DNA of 64,000 nucleotides, from NCBI GenBank assembly GCA_027922465.2, contig BQMF02000166.1:248001-312000 (forward strand), in the 5' to 3' direction. This stretch comes from Turritopsis dohrnii. Lineage: Eukaryota > Cnidaria > Hydrozoa > Anthoathecata > Oceaniidae. This document shows positions 20,560-34,100 of this stretch, in pieces. Within the stretch, counting starts at the first letter, position 1. Each line of letters opens with the position of its first letter. Position numbers and translations under genes: made by a program. The notes beneath the pieces were generated by a model. That model ran no database searches. It saw only the letters and a program-made list of their open reading frames with translations, and was not told the DNA's origin.

Positions 20560-22385
20560 GTTTACTGACAAGAACAGGCTTATGCCCTTCACCAAACGAA
20601 AACTATCGCTTGAAAGATACAAGATTAAATTTTTTTGGAATTAGTTATCAATTGCCAGGTGATGAAAATCCTCCGTGCACCCTAAACGAATGTACGGTAG
20701 ACGATCAATGCACTGGTGACCAAAAATGCTGTCGGAATACTTGTGGCGCGTATGTTTGTACTGAGTCAGGTTAGAAATTTTATCATTCAAGAAAATGATA
20801 TTGGCCCATATCTCTACTGCATCACTGTTCACTGTTCACCAACTGTTCCATTGCAGATCTATCAAAGCTCGTCGAAGAAATTACTAAAATTGTCTGTTTG
20901 GTTTTTGATGAATTAAAACTTTGTCTTTTTCGTTTTAGTAAGAGATCCTCATCCATGCGATGTAAGTAATTTCATTTTCTTAGCTGTTACCATGGATACC
21001 AATACGTAAATATTGTTTTCCACCAGTGAGATATCAATTGAGTTCGACTGAGATGACGCGCCTATACAGCTTATTGCGAGTGAGATGACGCGCCAATACA
21101 GCTTATCGCGTATTTAAAAGGTCACAATTAGAGAATCAAATAAAAATCGAGACAAATGACAATTTTTTTTTCAATTTTTTCTTAAGAATCATTAACGCAG
21201 TAACTATCTGGGGAGAAAAGCTTCAAGTGTTTTAATCAGACATAATAATTTACTCAAAATAACTCTTGAACCTATGTGTTTAAAATGTGCTCAAGTTTAA
21301 AGAGCCGCAAGAAACAATATCGTAAATGACCGATTAAGCGCCCTGGGCGCTTATAATTTTTTTGAACTTTTACGGTGGGCGCTTATACGGACGGGGCGCT
21401 TAATTGAGTCCTGGGCGCTTAATAAAAAATCACTAAAATCACTACAGTTTATCTTTTCACTGAATACTGACAAAAGAACTGCTCGATAAATACTCTCACT
21501 TTGAGATGAAAATAATTCATTCCTGCGTTATTGGGTTTCCTTCTTTACGGTGAAATATATATGTTCAACTAAAAACGATGTTTTTCTCAATATTTTATGT
21601 TTTTGCCAAATAAGCGCCCAGTTTCAGTTTTGGACCTGGGCGCTTAATTGGAACCTGGGCGCTTATTACAAATTTTTCCTCTAAACCTGGGCGCCTAATC
21701 GGACGGGGCACTTAATTGAGTCCTGGGCGCTTAATCGGTCATTTACGGTAAGTCCTATTTAACGGCATCTCTTTGAAGTTTTATTTCAGTGAAATAGAAC
21801 GCTGCGACAAAGATCAAAACTTTTTAATATCCATCTTTTACTCCCTATTGCATTGAAAATCATGCAACAGGACACGAAAAGCTATCTCACTTCAATTTAC
21901 ACCAGTGATGTAATAGATCAATTCTGATTGGTGGAAAACAAGCTAAAGTCTGAAAATGATAACAACATTAGCGTAATTACCTTCTAAGCTTAGTACCGTC
22001 ATCGTTACGCTTTAGATGTTCCCTTGTCCAGCAACAAAGATTTGTAAAGTACACCGTGTACGATGTGTAGACCCAGACTGTCCAGACATGTTGGCTATTT
22101 CCAGACCTATTTGCGTTCAAAGTGGTCCCACATACGAAGTTGGCAAAAGAAGTAAACTACGTTTGTCACAACTATTTTCAGGATTTTGCGGTGCGGTACC
22201 ATTACCAGTACCATGCGTTACCATCTATGAACTTTTTTTGTGCTTTAGATAATATACCGAGACCGAATATCTTGTCGCGACGACAGCAAACAAGAACATC
22301 TCTGAGTCATTCAAAAATGCCGGCAGACGACGTCCGATACGAACCAGAGAAACCATATTACCAAGCAGCAAGTGGGAAAAGATAA
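20560..22385 (+). CDS. WAP-domain protein (4 exons seen; signal-peptide exon not found)
   Basis: Exons 20560-20769, 20939-20961, 22016-22151 and 22249-22385 join in phase and end at TAA. The first exon encodes a WAP four-disulfide core: CPSPNE, then PPCTLNECTVDDQC, then KCCRNTCGAYVC, with all eight cysteines in order. The next exons add a second Cys-rich stretch (HPCDMFPCPATKIC, VRCVDPDCP, PIC) spaced like the motifs that often follow WAP units, then a basic 45-residue tail. WAP proteins are secreted and often inhibit proteases or kill microbes; which applies here cannot be told. The first exon starts in phase 2 after a good acceptor, so a 5' exon with the signal peptide must lie upstream. 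The 1.05-kb third intron contains the MITE at 21320-21749. Confidence 0.65.
21320..21749. mobile_element. MITE with GGGCGCTTA subrepeats, ~430 bp
   Basis: The ends CGTAAATGACCGATTAAGCG and CGCTTAATCGGTCATTTACG are perfect 20-bp inverted repeats. The interior carries many copies of GGGCGCTTA in both orientations. It lies inside an intron of the WAP-domain gene. Confidence 0.75.
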
Positions 22386-22389
22386 TCCG

Positions 22390-23860
22390 TTTTTTGAGAA
22401 GCTATAACTGCACTTACTGATATTACAAAAACTCGGATTATCGAGTAATAACATCACGCATTTGGCGTGGAAGACTAGGAGCGTCACTGTTCCTGATGTC
22501 GTTCACTTTTGTGATATTAGATGACGTTTATGATGTTAGATGATTAGGACAGTCCAATGCTTGCATATTACTGCATTACACTGTAAATTACATGAATACA
22601 CTTTTTGTTAATATTTTTCTACGAAATCAACAAATCTGTTTACTGAAGTAGTAAATGACCCGAACTCCATAAACGAAACAATTTAGCACCCTGTGCATGC
22701 GTACAATTAAGTAACTGTTCTGCCTTCAAAAAAATTACGGTCGGAAGAGGACAAGGATTTTGTATTTGGAAGGGATTCTCGATATTATAGTGGCAGCTTT
22801 ACAGATATTTAGACTTGACTTAAAGGATACTTAAACACTTTACTACTTAGTACTGACCAGCTATTATTACGTAATGACTTAGAATTCGAGTTTGGTTTGT
22901 CTGAGTTGAACGAGAACTATTCATAGTTGATGATGCTCAAGAGAAGTGAAGTGATAGCAGGTGCTTTGTGTTGAGTGGGTTGCATCCAGAAAATACCAAA
23001 GGAGAAGTGGACCCATGATACAGAGGTCATTAAAAGAGTATAAAACATGTACTAAGCAACATCAAGAGTCCACATCAACAACATTAGACAGGAATTCAAG
23101 GATACTTATAAAACAGTCTGACTTTCTGCAAAACTTCTTTAGTCATATGATAACATTTATTGGAAAAACAAACAAAAAAGTTGGTCAGCACTGCCTAGTA
23201 CAACAACTACATCTAATGAAAGAATTATTGTTCCTGATAATGAACAACAGAAAAAGAAAGAAATTTATGAGGGAAAATAAGACAGTACGTCTTTCAATTT
23301 TCATAGAATACCCATAAAACACGCCCTTTAACTTTAGTTTGTTAAAGTTGGCGTTCATTCGAGCATTTATGGCGTATATGGCAAGTGGTTAAGCTACGAG
23401 AATTTTGTTGCAAACATTGGCTACAAGGAAATTTTACTTCGAAGTCTTCATTTCTGTTGCACAAGTATAAACTTTGCATAAATTTGCGACAACAAAATGA
23501 AATCGATTGATAAATAAACACTTGTAGAATCCATTTTGGACGGAAAATTCTGCTCGTGGTTTTTTAGATCTACTTGCGTATAAAGCGAAGAAAACGAGTG
23601 GAATATAAAATTCTTTCAGTTCTTTAAAGGGGCACTAAACTAAAAAAAATCACAAATTCATTTTTGTGCACTATTTGAAACAGCTTTAAAAATGCTGAAA
23701 GTCAGTTTTTGAATTTTCAAAAAATCATTTTTCGTTCCTGAGATACAAATATGTAAATAACTGAGAAATATTAGTGATACACTGCTACAATTTTGTATGT
23801 GTGGTGGCAAACAACGAGATTTTGGTGTGAATGATCAGGCGACAGAAAATTATCGCCGAT
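22390..23860. other. Intergenic DNA without a supported gene
   Basis: An open frame at 22961-23317 has a Lys/Arg-rich, unrecognised translation, no domain and no clear splice sites. I see no reason to call it a gene. Nothing else of note was found. Confidence 0.4.
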
Positions 23861-24080
23861 TTAGTGGTTAAAGCGTTGAGCTTGGGAACCCAATATTGAG
23901 AGTTCAAACCCCACTAAGGTCGGGTGTTGAATAATTTCACGACTCCTGGAGGTACTGGAACTAGCTCGATTCCCTATTCCCTGACGGGGAAAATTAACGC
24001 TAGATTAACGCTAGGATGAACATCCGAAATATGTAGCCCCAGCTTCGGCCTTGAGTGGGGCGAGTGATTTAAAAAAAAAA
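23861..24080 (+). mobile_element. tRNA-derived SINE, second type, with A-rich tail
   Basis: The head TTAGTGGTTAAAGCG looks like a tRNA box A and GAGTTCAAACCCC like a box B, 40 bases apart as in a tRNA. A unique body follows and the element ends in a run of A after GGGGCGAGTGATTT. It differs from the SINE at 24358. Confidence 0.6.
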
Positions 24081-24357
24081 TTTTTGAGGCGATAAATAAT
24101 TATCGTATTATGAAATCAAAATCAAAATGCGACAATTTTAGTCATACAAAGTAATCTTTGGTTGGATCGCAAACAGGTGTAGTTTTTCTGATTCCATTTT
24201 AAAGTGTTTAATGATCATTTAATAATATAAAGCAGACAGTTCCTTCTGTTTACGCTGATGTCAAACAAATCTCAATTATAGTTGCGTATAGTGGCTGGAG
24301 CAAGCAGAAGTCAGAAGTGCCTTATCCTCAAGCTTGTTTGATCTCATTTGTGTTTCT

Positions 24358-24605
24358 ACTGGTAGCCTTGTGGTAGAGTGCTCGCTTCCTGTTCGGGGGG
24401 TCGCGGGTTCAATCCCTGACCGAGCCATGCCAGCGACTATGTCAGTGTGAATAACTCCTCTCTGCTTAGCAATCCTCAGCAAGAGAGTAGGAATGATGTC
24501 TAGGATGGTTATCTAGTTGAGCGGCTCTGGGGGCTTTAAATTCTCTAGGACCTTCGCAGGACCCTCATTGATAACAGTACCTTAAGGAACTGAAGAGGCT
24601 ATCCT
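24358..24605 (+). mobile_element. tRNA-derived SINE (copy 2, plus strand)
   Basis: The head reads TGGTAGAGTGCTCGC (box A-like), then GCGGGTTCAATCCCTGAC (box B-like, 24403-24420). A body matching the minus-strand copy at 9170-9450 follows, ending at a TAA/AAT microsatellite near 24610. The shared body outside the tRNA part rules out a simple tRNA gene. Confidence 0.8.
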
Positions 24606-25093
24606 GGGTAAATAATAATAATAATAATAACAATTTTTCAGATGGAAGTTTTGCAGGGGGTAGAGGCTCTTATTGGAGGAGTCCAATACATTTTATAAGC
24701 GGACAGTTTCACCAGTTCTATAATGGTATAAAATGTAATATAATCTGTATTATAATGGCAACATAATCTTTTCGCTGATTTTTTGGATGTAGGATTTTGA
24801 GAAATAAAAAACAGTAGAAGAGATACTTAACAAGAGATATTGGTAAGAGATTGGTAAGGGTAAATATTATTGACAAAAACTTTAATTCTACGATTAAAAA
24901 GTTATGAAAGACATGAGTTTCTAAAATATTTTGAAATGTTGAAAGAATATCGAAAATGAGTGGAAAGGAAGAATAGGACCAGCTGAATTGTGGTTAAATA
25001 AATTGAAAGGATACTTTGAAAACTTCATTTTCTTTCAAAACAATTTAATCTAAAGTTCGAAAAGATATTTTTCATGTCTGCTTCTGAGAAGAC

Positions 25094-28000
25094 ATGATGA
25101 TGAATGTTCTCCTGGTATCACGGTTACTTCTTCTATCATTTGTTGATGTTGATGGCACTTCTTCACAGAGTTTGTAAGTAAAGGATACTGCAGAATTATT
25201 TACTGAGTACACGTTTTTTTTTATAAGCAACACGTTTATAAGCAACACTAGTAAATTTTCTCAAAAAGTTAAGCAACAGTACTACAAGGATCTTACATAA
25301 ATTAGCAACATGAAAGTTTGAGATGATGCAGCACTAGCATAGCTACAGCACATTTCTTAAAATTGCCACACTATGTGGTTACACTAGGTTGCAGTACTAT
25401 GTCCTACACTTTGTACTTAAATACTTAAGCTTGCACAAAGGTATTCAAGACTGGAAATATATTTTTTTTCAATTACTTCTTAGCAACAAATTAAGCAACA
25501 TTACTTTTAAAAAATGGTCATTTCTTAAGCAACATTACTACTAAGGTCTGACCTTGGTTGCTTATAAAAAAAAAAACGTGTAAGGTGTTTCAAAACAACC
25601 ACGAATAAGCAACTACGCCCGCCCTTTTTTATAAATTGAATCACTCCTTTAAAGAATTTTTGAACCCTTGTATAATTCGAGATTCATTTCAAAATTTTGT
25701 TAAAAACCTGGGATTGGTTTACCTCAAATCACCTTCGAAACACGTGATTTTCAGTACGAAACACGTGATTTTCAGTACGAAACACGTGATTTTTAGTTCG
25801 AAACACGTGATTTTCAGTACAAACCGAACACGAGTTGTACCCAGATGCTTCATGTTGAAAAGAAAAACAAAATATTCGCAGGAGGGACTTCGATTCTAAC
25901 TACTTAACTTCGACTCAGCATGATTTTGGGATGTTCCTAACTTTGTTTCAGCCTCATTTTCAACCCATTCTTTAAGTATGTAAAACTTGGAGAGAAAAAA
26001 ATTCAAACCTGATTTTGACTTTGTGCAGAGTGACGTACTGGGCTGAAAAAATTGGAAGCAAGCTTGCTAAATTTTCTGTGGATTGCACCGGCTTTGAAGA
26101 AGTCAAGAAGGTATAAAAGGGGAAAAAACATTTTTTTTAATGCATTGTCTATACAAAACACGCGTGAAATCTTCCAAATATGATTGATAACAGCGAAAAG
26201 AAGATTTTAAAAATTTTATCATTAGAGTTATAAAAATCTGGATTTGGAAGTTGAAATGGTGGTTGGTGAAACCGTTGCATCAGCCTTATCGCAACAGTTA
26301 GAAACATTCTTTGATGGAAAAGTGAAGGCGTTACAGGTGGGTTAGTTTGGGCTTTAGACGCCCATTCAATACAGAAAGGCTGTATAAATATTTCGATGGC
26401 GCAACTATTGACCATCTTCTCTCATAATAAATTACAGAACTTGGCTAAAGAGGCTGCAGAAGTAGAAAAAAATTATAAAAACGATGAAAGGGTATGTAAG
26501 CAAGGTTGCAAAGTGGTTTTTCATGAGAATTTCTTCTGAGTGTTTGTTGTATTGGATGATTTGTTATGTAGGGCTATAACTATTTTAACGGAAAATATCT
26601 GAATGGATTGAATTTAACATATGATCCTAATTTTGGAGTACCAGTGAATTTCAACGCTAGTATTGTTCATGTACCAACAGAAGTATATGATGGAGGTAAC
26701 AGTTGCATCAACATTTTTGTTCCCAAAGTTTTTTTTGATTTCAACGTTATCTCTCCTAAGTTTAATACTTCTCACTATCGACCTTGTGATAGCTGTGCAA
26801 CTTTGACGTCACATCTTTTCACTCATATATTTCAAGATCCGTTGGTTTCACGTGATATAAAATGGACAAAAAGTCTAAATAAAATATTTCAAAAGAATTT
26901 CCAGAAATATCAAGGGTTGTCATGGCAATATTTTGGAAGTGCTGAAGGAATACATCGGCAATACCCTGGTAAGCGGCTTTAAGTTATTATTACATGTTTA
27001 TTGTTTTTTTAACAGCAATATAAAGGCTGTTCAGCCTCAAAACGGAAAGAATACCATAACCACAAAAGTATTCCACTGGATGTGTCCAGAACTACACCTA
27101 CTAACAAATCTGTTTAACAAAATCCAGACAAAATCCAGAATTGAACGAAGAGATCAAGTCCTTGAATTATTTGAGCTCGATAGCTACAAGGGCGTTGATA
27201 AGTACAAGGGCGTAAATAGCTACAAGGGCGATGATAAGTACAAAGGCATGCTGCTTTCAAACTCAATAACGATTTCGCGAACATTGCAAAACAAACAAGC
27301 TTAGAATTAGAAAGATATATGCTTTTTTGTAGGAAGAAGGTGGCCGTTACCAGAAGCGGGAAAACCTGATTTGTATGATGCAAGGCGTCGCCCATGGTGG
27401 GTTTCTTCTTGGAAAACACATCAATGCATCCTCTTTACCATGATGTATTTGTTGCCATGTTATTACTTAGGTACATTCAAGGTGCAAGTAGCCCAAAAGA
27501 CGTAGTCATTCTTATTGACAGGTTGTTGAACAAAATGTTTTTTCGATATCATATTTTCCTTGATTTCACTACTAGGAACCAATACTAAATCACCCCTATA
27601 CTTCTCAGGTCTGGTAGTATGCTGGGGATTCCGATTGAGATAGCAAAAACTGCTGCTCGTGTCATCATCGACACTTTGACGACAAACGATTTTTTTCATA
27701 TTGTTGTGGTATGGAATTTTGTTTTGGAATTCCTTTGAAATTATCATTTACAAAAAAGTAACAAAGCGTAGTCACTATCCTGGCTTATTTTGTTGTCATG
27801 GTAGCAACACCGTTGTCTTTTTGCATAGTTCAATCATCAGAGTGAATTAATCTGTTGCCATGGTGAAAGTGAGACAGAATCGAACGTTACATTGCTCCAA
27901 GCAACAAGGGAGCACAAAGAGGTGAAATACCCGAATTTATGATTTTCATTTATGATAGATAACCTGGATTCCATGACTTCTCTATATTCTTGAAAGTTTT

Positions 28001-31000
28001 AAAGGTGGATCAGTCGCAAAAGTCTGGAAATAAATGGTAGGAAGTCTAGGACCGAGGGTGGTCAACATATTTATGATGCGAATAGTAAAAACCATTTTGT
28101 ATTTTCAATAGTCCGTGAAAAGTTACTTACGTGATGTGGAGGCTGAAAGCACTGCAAATTGGAAGTCTGGTGTTACAACATCACTAAAGTTACTACAGTT
28201 TAATAAGTTACAGAACACCGGTAGTCAATGCCAACAGGTCTTAATCATCTTATCCGATGGTTCTGCAAGTTATGAAAAGGATGCTTTTGAAAAGTACGAT
28301 CCAGAAAGACTGGTATTGCATCGTTTTTGGTCTTTTCTCCGCATAATCTGGCTATTGCGGTGTTGGTCTAGATACTCAAGGATTCATATAAAAGCTGAGG
28401 AATTTGTTTAGGTACGTGTGTTCACGTATGTAGTTGGAACACCAAAATATGGCGTTGAAGAAATGAAAGAAATGGCTTGCAAGCATGACGGTACTAAATG
28501 TATTTTTTTTCACGCGCTGCTCCTTATCATCCTCGGCGATGCTCCTTATCATCCTCGGCGCTGCTCCTTATCATCCTCTAGTTGTTTTGACTGCTGTTTT
28601 CATTTGCAGGCCATTTCTTGAGAGTAGCCAGTATGGGTGCAGTATGGGAAATCGTCACTGTATGGTTTGTTGGAGTTTCCATTACAAAACTTTTCTATCC
28701 ATGTAACAACCTTGTCTCCAGAGCCTATTTACACTATTCACAATGGTTAATATAATTTGAACTTTAAAATTTAGTCTTACATCCGGGTATTAAGCAGGTC
28801 TATTGGTGAGTCAGAAGAAACGCCTGCCACTTTCACCAGTGTTTTTGTTGATGCAACGGTAACGAAATGTGACGGTTTGAGGGAAAATCATAACAAGTGA
28901 TATTACTGATAAATTAATCAGTAATTTATCAGAAATTTATCAGTAATAATCAGTAATACTGATAAATAATCAGTAATTCGTTCGATTTATCAGTAATTTG
29001 TTCGATTTATCAGTAATTTGTTCGATGAATCAGTAATTCGTTCGATTTATCAGTAATTCGTTCGATGAATCAGTAATACTGATAAATAATCAGTAATACT
29101 GATAAATTACTGATTGTTTATCAGTATTTACCGATTATTTTATCAGTAATTACTGATTCATCTAACAAATTACTGATAAATCGAACGAATTACTGATTAA
29201 ATCTATTGTTTTCTAATCAGTATTTTACTGATAAATTTATCAGAAATTATCACTTGTTATGATTTTCCCTCAAACCGTCACAAATATACTTTTATAATAA
29301 TTCTGTTTCTTAAATAAATATCGTCTACCGTAATGTAGGACTTTGTTGATTCTAGGGCACGGGTTTAGTTTCAACTGGATCGGTTGCTGTCTTCAAAGAA
29401 TCAGTAAGCGGTTCTTTTGAATATCAGTTTGGAAAGCATTTGTAACAAAGAAAGATTCACTTTTAGAATAAAGAATTACTGGGTGTCATGGCAACCGACG
29501 TACCTGTCAAGGACTTAAGTGAATTTATATTTTTCCCTTTGGTAAGTTTCATTGTTTGATTAGAAGCTTGGTTCAAGACATTCAAAGATTTGACAATACA
29601 GGTGGACTCTCTATAATTCGACTTTCCATTACTAGAACTCTCCAAAAGTCGAACTGAATCAGAAGGTCCCTTCAAGCTAAAACCTTTCAATATCACTCTC
29701 TATAACTCGAACTCTCCATTATTCGAACGATTTTGTTATTCTCCTTCGAGGTTCGAGTTAGAGAGAACTTACTGTATTTTTTAGATTGGCCATAACGGAT
29801 ATATTTTCGTGATCGACAACAACGGCCTAGTCCTCATTCATCCTGGTATTCATGGTGAAAAAGTAAGCCATACACTGTTTTCAATTCCATTCTTACGTTT
29901 GACGAACCTTGTGAACATTGTTAAGTGTGCTTTGAGTTCATGACCACGGCACCATCTTGAAGAGTCAACAAGCTCTATTTTGAGGAACACTGCATGTTCG
30001 GTAGATTTATTTATTGACAAATGTGTTTGTTCGGTAGATTTAATTGTTCCAGAGGCTTCGATATTTCTTCTTTCAGCTAAAGAAACTGGATCCTCAACCG
30101 AACATGGATTTGGCAGAGCTGGAATACGCTGTAACAAATCAAAGTCTAGTTCTGCAGGTTAAAAGCAGTATTGATTGAGTTCTCCAATTAACATACGGGA
30201 TTGTGATAGAGGATTTTTGAGATTGAGAAGTTTCTTTCATAATAGATGCGAAATCACATGGTAGTGACAAGAGATGGAAGCACTCACTCCATGTCGTTCG
30301 AAACTTTTGTGAAATCGCCTGACGAGGTGAATGTCTCATTTCGCTAGAATTACGTTTTAAAATCTAACCTTATTCTTGCTCATTTTTGTTTCATTTATTC
30401 ATTCGACATACGGTAAAGAATGATTTAGACTATCTTCACTTATTATCAAATAAAGAGTATCTCAGTTGTGTATTTTTTATGAGCACGTGTGTTCACACCA
30501 ACAAAAACAGAACAACACTCAATGTTCTCCAGAGTTTTGAAATATTTTAGCTTCAAGTTCGAAGAGACTTCATGAATTTTTATTATATGCGATCGAAGAG
30601 CAGCCCCTTCAGGTAAGTCCCCACATAACGATGAACTTCAAATCACACTGCTTCATTGCAACTTCAATATCTTGCTTTTCAGTATTGGTATTGCGTCACC
30701 AAAGTATGGGTTTTTGATAAAAAAGCCCATTATTTCTTATGAAGAAGGTCTGTACATTTTTATGATTATCTCAAATTCATCATTCGCCGGATCTACCTCA
30801 CTTGCTCATGTAACAAACGCACAAATTTACTATGAGCTAAAGTGGAGATCTTCCTTTACTTCATACAGGGTTAAAGTATTTGGCTGATGTTTCTCGTATC
30901 AAAAGATGGTGAGAAAAAGTTTGGGTGAAAAACCATTAAATCCATTATATTTTATCTATTATCACAAAGAAATATTATTTTAAAGGCCATACTGTTCAAA

Positions 31001-31061
31001 TACTATTGTATTTATATATACTATTGTATTCATATACTATTGTATGGATCCCAATTTGATG

Positions 31062-31102
<41 letters not shown>

Positions 31103-34100
31103 ATTCGAAGATTTGCTAACCTGAAAGAACAGATCATAAAAAAGCTGGTTAAAGCCACAAAGCGAAGAATGGAGCCTGAAAATTGTAAGATACAACATCT
31201 CCTTTGTCATGGAGAATTAAAGCCATCAAATTTCTTTCATCGAATACATTCTCAGTGGCGTTACTACGTTATTCTTTAACTTCTTTTCCTCTAAAGTCGG
31301 TTTTCGGAAATCCTTCAGAAGATATTTTAAAGTGTTCCTGCAAAAGTCAGTCTGTTAGTCAGTGATGTAGTTAGTCTCGGTTGTCCAGCGTTGTAATAGA
31401 TTATCAAGTCAGGCTAAAAACTCCTTTCGTTTTTCAAATCTTTCCTATTTGGACTTCATTGTTTACACAAACACTTCCAATAAACATTCCTTGCAACAAT
31501 ATGTCGCGTCATACAAGAAAAGGGGAATATTGTCGATGGTATATGTTAATGTCTTCCTGGAGTAGAATTAAAACGACAGCCTTCTGAGAGAATTCAGCAA
31601 AAACCTCCTTTGATTATTTGCAGGTGAGTTGAGTATGATCCAGGGATTGCTTGTCGACTCTTACGTCACGTCAAATTTACCGAAAATATGGAAAAACAAA
31701 GTAGACATCCTGAGAAAGTAAGCTTTTAGTATATAAACAAAAATCCTTGATTAAACTCATACATAATTTGAAAATCACTTTTATTTCGTTAAGAAATGAC
31801 GTCATCGATGTTCATGTCCGCACACACTGGGGCGTTATTCGGGTGTATAATGAACAAAATGGAAGGTGACGTAATAAGTGCTTTTCATTTTTTATCGTTA
31901 GGGAAAATTTACTTATAAGCTTATAAGAAAGTATTAGTAAAATTTTGCAAAATGACGAAATTTTCCCCGACGAAATTATCCCCGATAAGGTAATTACGAT
32001 TTCACATAATCATGATGATATGAAGATTTTCTTGAATTTTAGCTTGCCAAGATCGGAACAAATTTCTGAAGAAAAGGAAGAGGACTTATCTGTTGCACCA
32101 TGGGATTTTTACAGTCGTATTGTTCGGCTACCCTACGATATGACAATAACAGTGTCTCTACTTTCCAGTAAGATATGAAGATAATTTTTTTTTTTTTTTT
32201 GCTTAAATGTATTTATATTCATCACATGTTATGATTTTATTTCAGAAGAAAAACGAAAGAAGAAGCACGTGTCGATCTATCAACCGGTGTGGTTGGAGAA
32301 ACAGAAGATAATCACCGCAGGTAGCCTGCTCACAATGTTTGATGACGGTGTCAGGCTAGAGGAGTACTTCATCAACTATTTTTGAATTTCAGTGACTGGT
32401 ATTGATATAAATTACGAAACGTTTACTGAGAAATATTTCATCAGTGTCACAAAAGAATGTCCGAACAACGAACCTCTTTGCGACGGAAGAATCACTTGTG
32501 ATAGAACAAAACGAAACCAGGCTAGTGTTCAGAGTGCTCTGTCGTTTTCATGTCGCCAATCATCATCTTAACAACTTAAAATTTCCATTTATATTGATTA
32601 TTTTCTAGGTAGAAGGATTGTATTGCTACCTGCTCGATGAAAACGCGTTTGTGGTCTCATCTAGTGAGCCTGCAGATGTAAGGAAATCACTAATTAACAA
32701 ACATGCGCGAAAAGGTGCAACACTAAATTGGTAAATTTATTTTTAGGTTGGTATGTTTTTTGGATCCCTTGATTCCAAGCTCATGGCTAAACTTTTAGAA
32801 GTGAACAAAAGTTCTTCCCTGTTCGAAGCGTGAGTATTGTCATTCGACGACTGTCAAATGGAAAAAATAATTTATTCGTTGATAATTCCAGCTGCTGTCA
32901 GAATGGCCACAATTGTTTTATTGACTTATACCAGTCTATTCTTTTAAACATCGATCCTTTTAGAGTTATTCTTCCAGATTATCAAGCGTCATGTCGGCTT
33001 TGTACACACGGCAGTCCGGCCAGCCGTCTCATTACGGTAACAATCTCTGTTCCGTGTAAAGAGTAGCTTTTTTCAAATCTCGCAAACTGTCCCGATCTTT
33101 GCTTTTCAGCCGTTTCAAATCCTGTCTGGATCCACTGTTGCTTTCATGAAAGTAATTGAAACGTAAGTTCTGATAAACTTTAAATTGAAACGTAAGTTTT
33201 GATAAACTTTAAATTATGCAGAGTTTTCTCCTACTGTTTCAGTCAAAAGGTCTGGACTATTTTCAACATCTTATGTATTTAGGTTATTATTCAAAATGGT
33301 ATCAACAATGTACGTTATTTCAATTTTTTTTCTATTCTATTTATTCTATTCATTCACCAGTAGATTACGTCATACAGTTACCATACTGCATTGCTCTAGT
33401 TATTTTGATGTGGGATTCTGTTTATTACGCATACCCCATTACGTCATTGAGAATTTCGTTCATCAAATATTTTTATTCCTTCATTAAAATATTTTATGTT
33501 GTGTTGTGTTGTTCATCATAAATTTTGAAAATCATTGTTCACACCACACACTCTCACTAGCTAGGTAGGAAAGACACAAAATGTTTTTGTGACACCATGA
33601 ACGCCCTAAGTCACACTCCAGAGAATGAATTCTAACTGAAAATCCAGCTTTTCCGCAAAAAGACCCCAAATGATTCAAGTCTACGTTTCATTCTTCTTGA
33701 CATATTCTTTAAGATGTTCTCTAATGGCAGACAGTTGACATGACTTAGAAATCTTACCAGTTAATGGAGACACACCAATGTGCTCACTTACCCAGCAAAA
33801 TTCGAAACTATCGGTTGATTTTTATGCTGACAACTGCAAAATTGTATTTAAGCAACCTAAAATCATCATGTTTAAGTGGCATTTCTTTTCTAGTTTTCAT
33901 CTTCAAATATGGCATCAAAAAGGTGACGAATTCATTTCTTTGAATCAATAATTTCAGTTGCATCTTATACTGCTCTCCTTCTGTTGGTATGTTTTAGAAG
34001 CAGAAGCAACGGATTGTATTTATGTGAGTTGTGTGAAGAATTCCACTATGTATCTCATAAGGCAACGCGATGGAGAGAAAATTGAATTTCAAGGTAGGGG

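Noticed and set aside
21320..21749. GGGCGCTTA repeats as a regulatory array
   Set aside because: They are enclosed by perfect 20-bp inverted termini and repeat on both strands, as expected for a mobile element.
24371..24420. Possible tRNA gene
   Set aside because: The A and B boxes belong to a longer repeated unit also found at 9170-9450; the acceptor stem does not close, so it is a SINE.
28890..29240. CRISPR-like array of ATCAGTAAT repeats
   Set aside because: Spacers are not unique, the units are palindromic and nearly contiguous, and the host is a eukaryote. It is the interior of a MITE.
33990..34085. Exon beginning after TTTTAG at 33997 (reading EATDCIYVSCVKN)
   Set aside because: It would need an 11-base intron. 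The frame that runs straight through (LYLCELCEEFHY) fits the alpha2-delta pattern better, though the join to the next exon is not settled.
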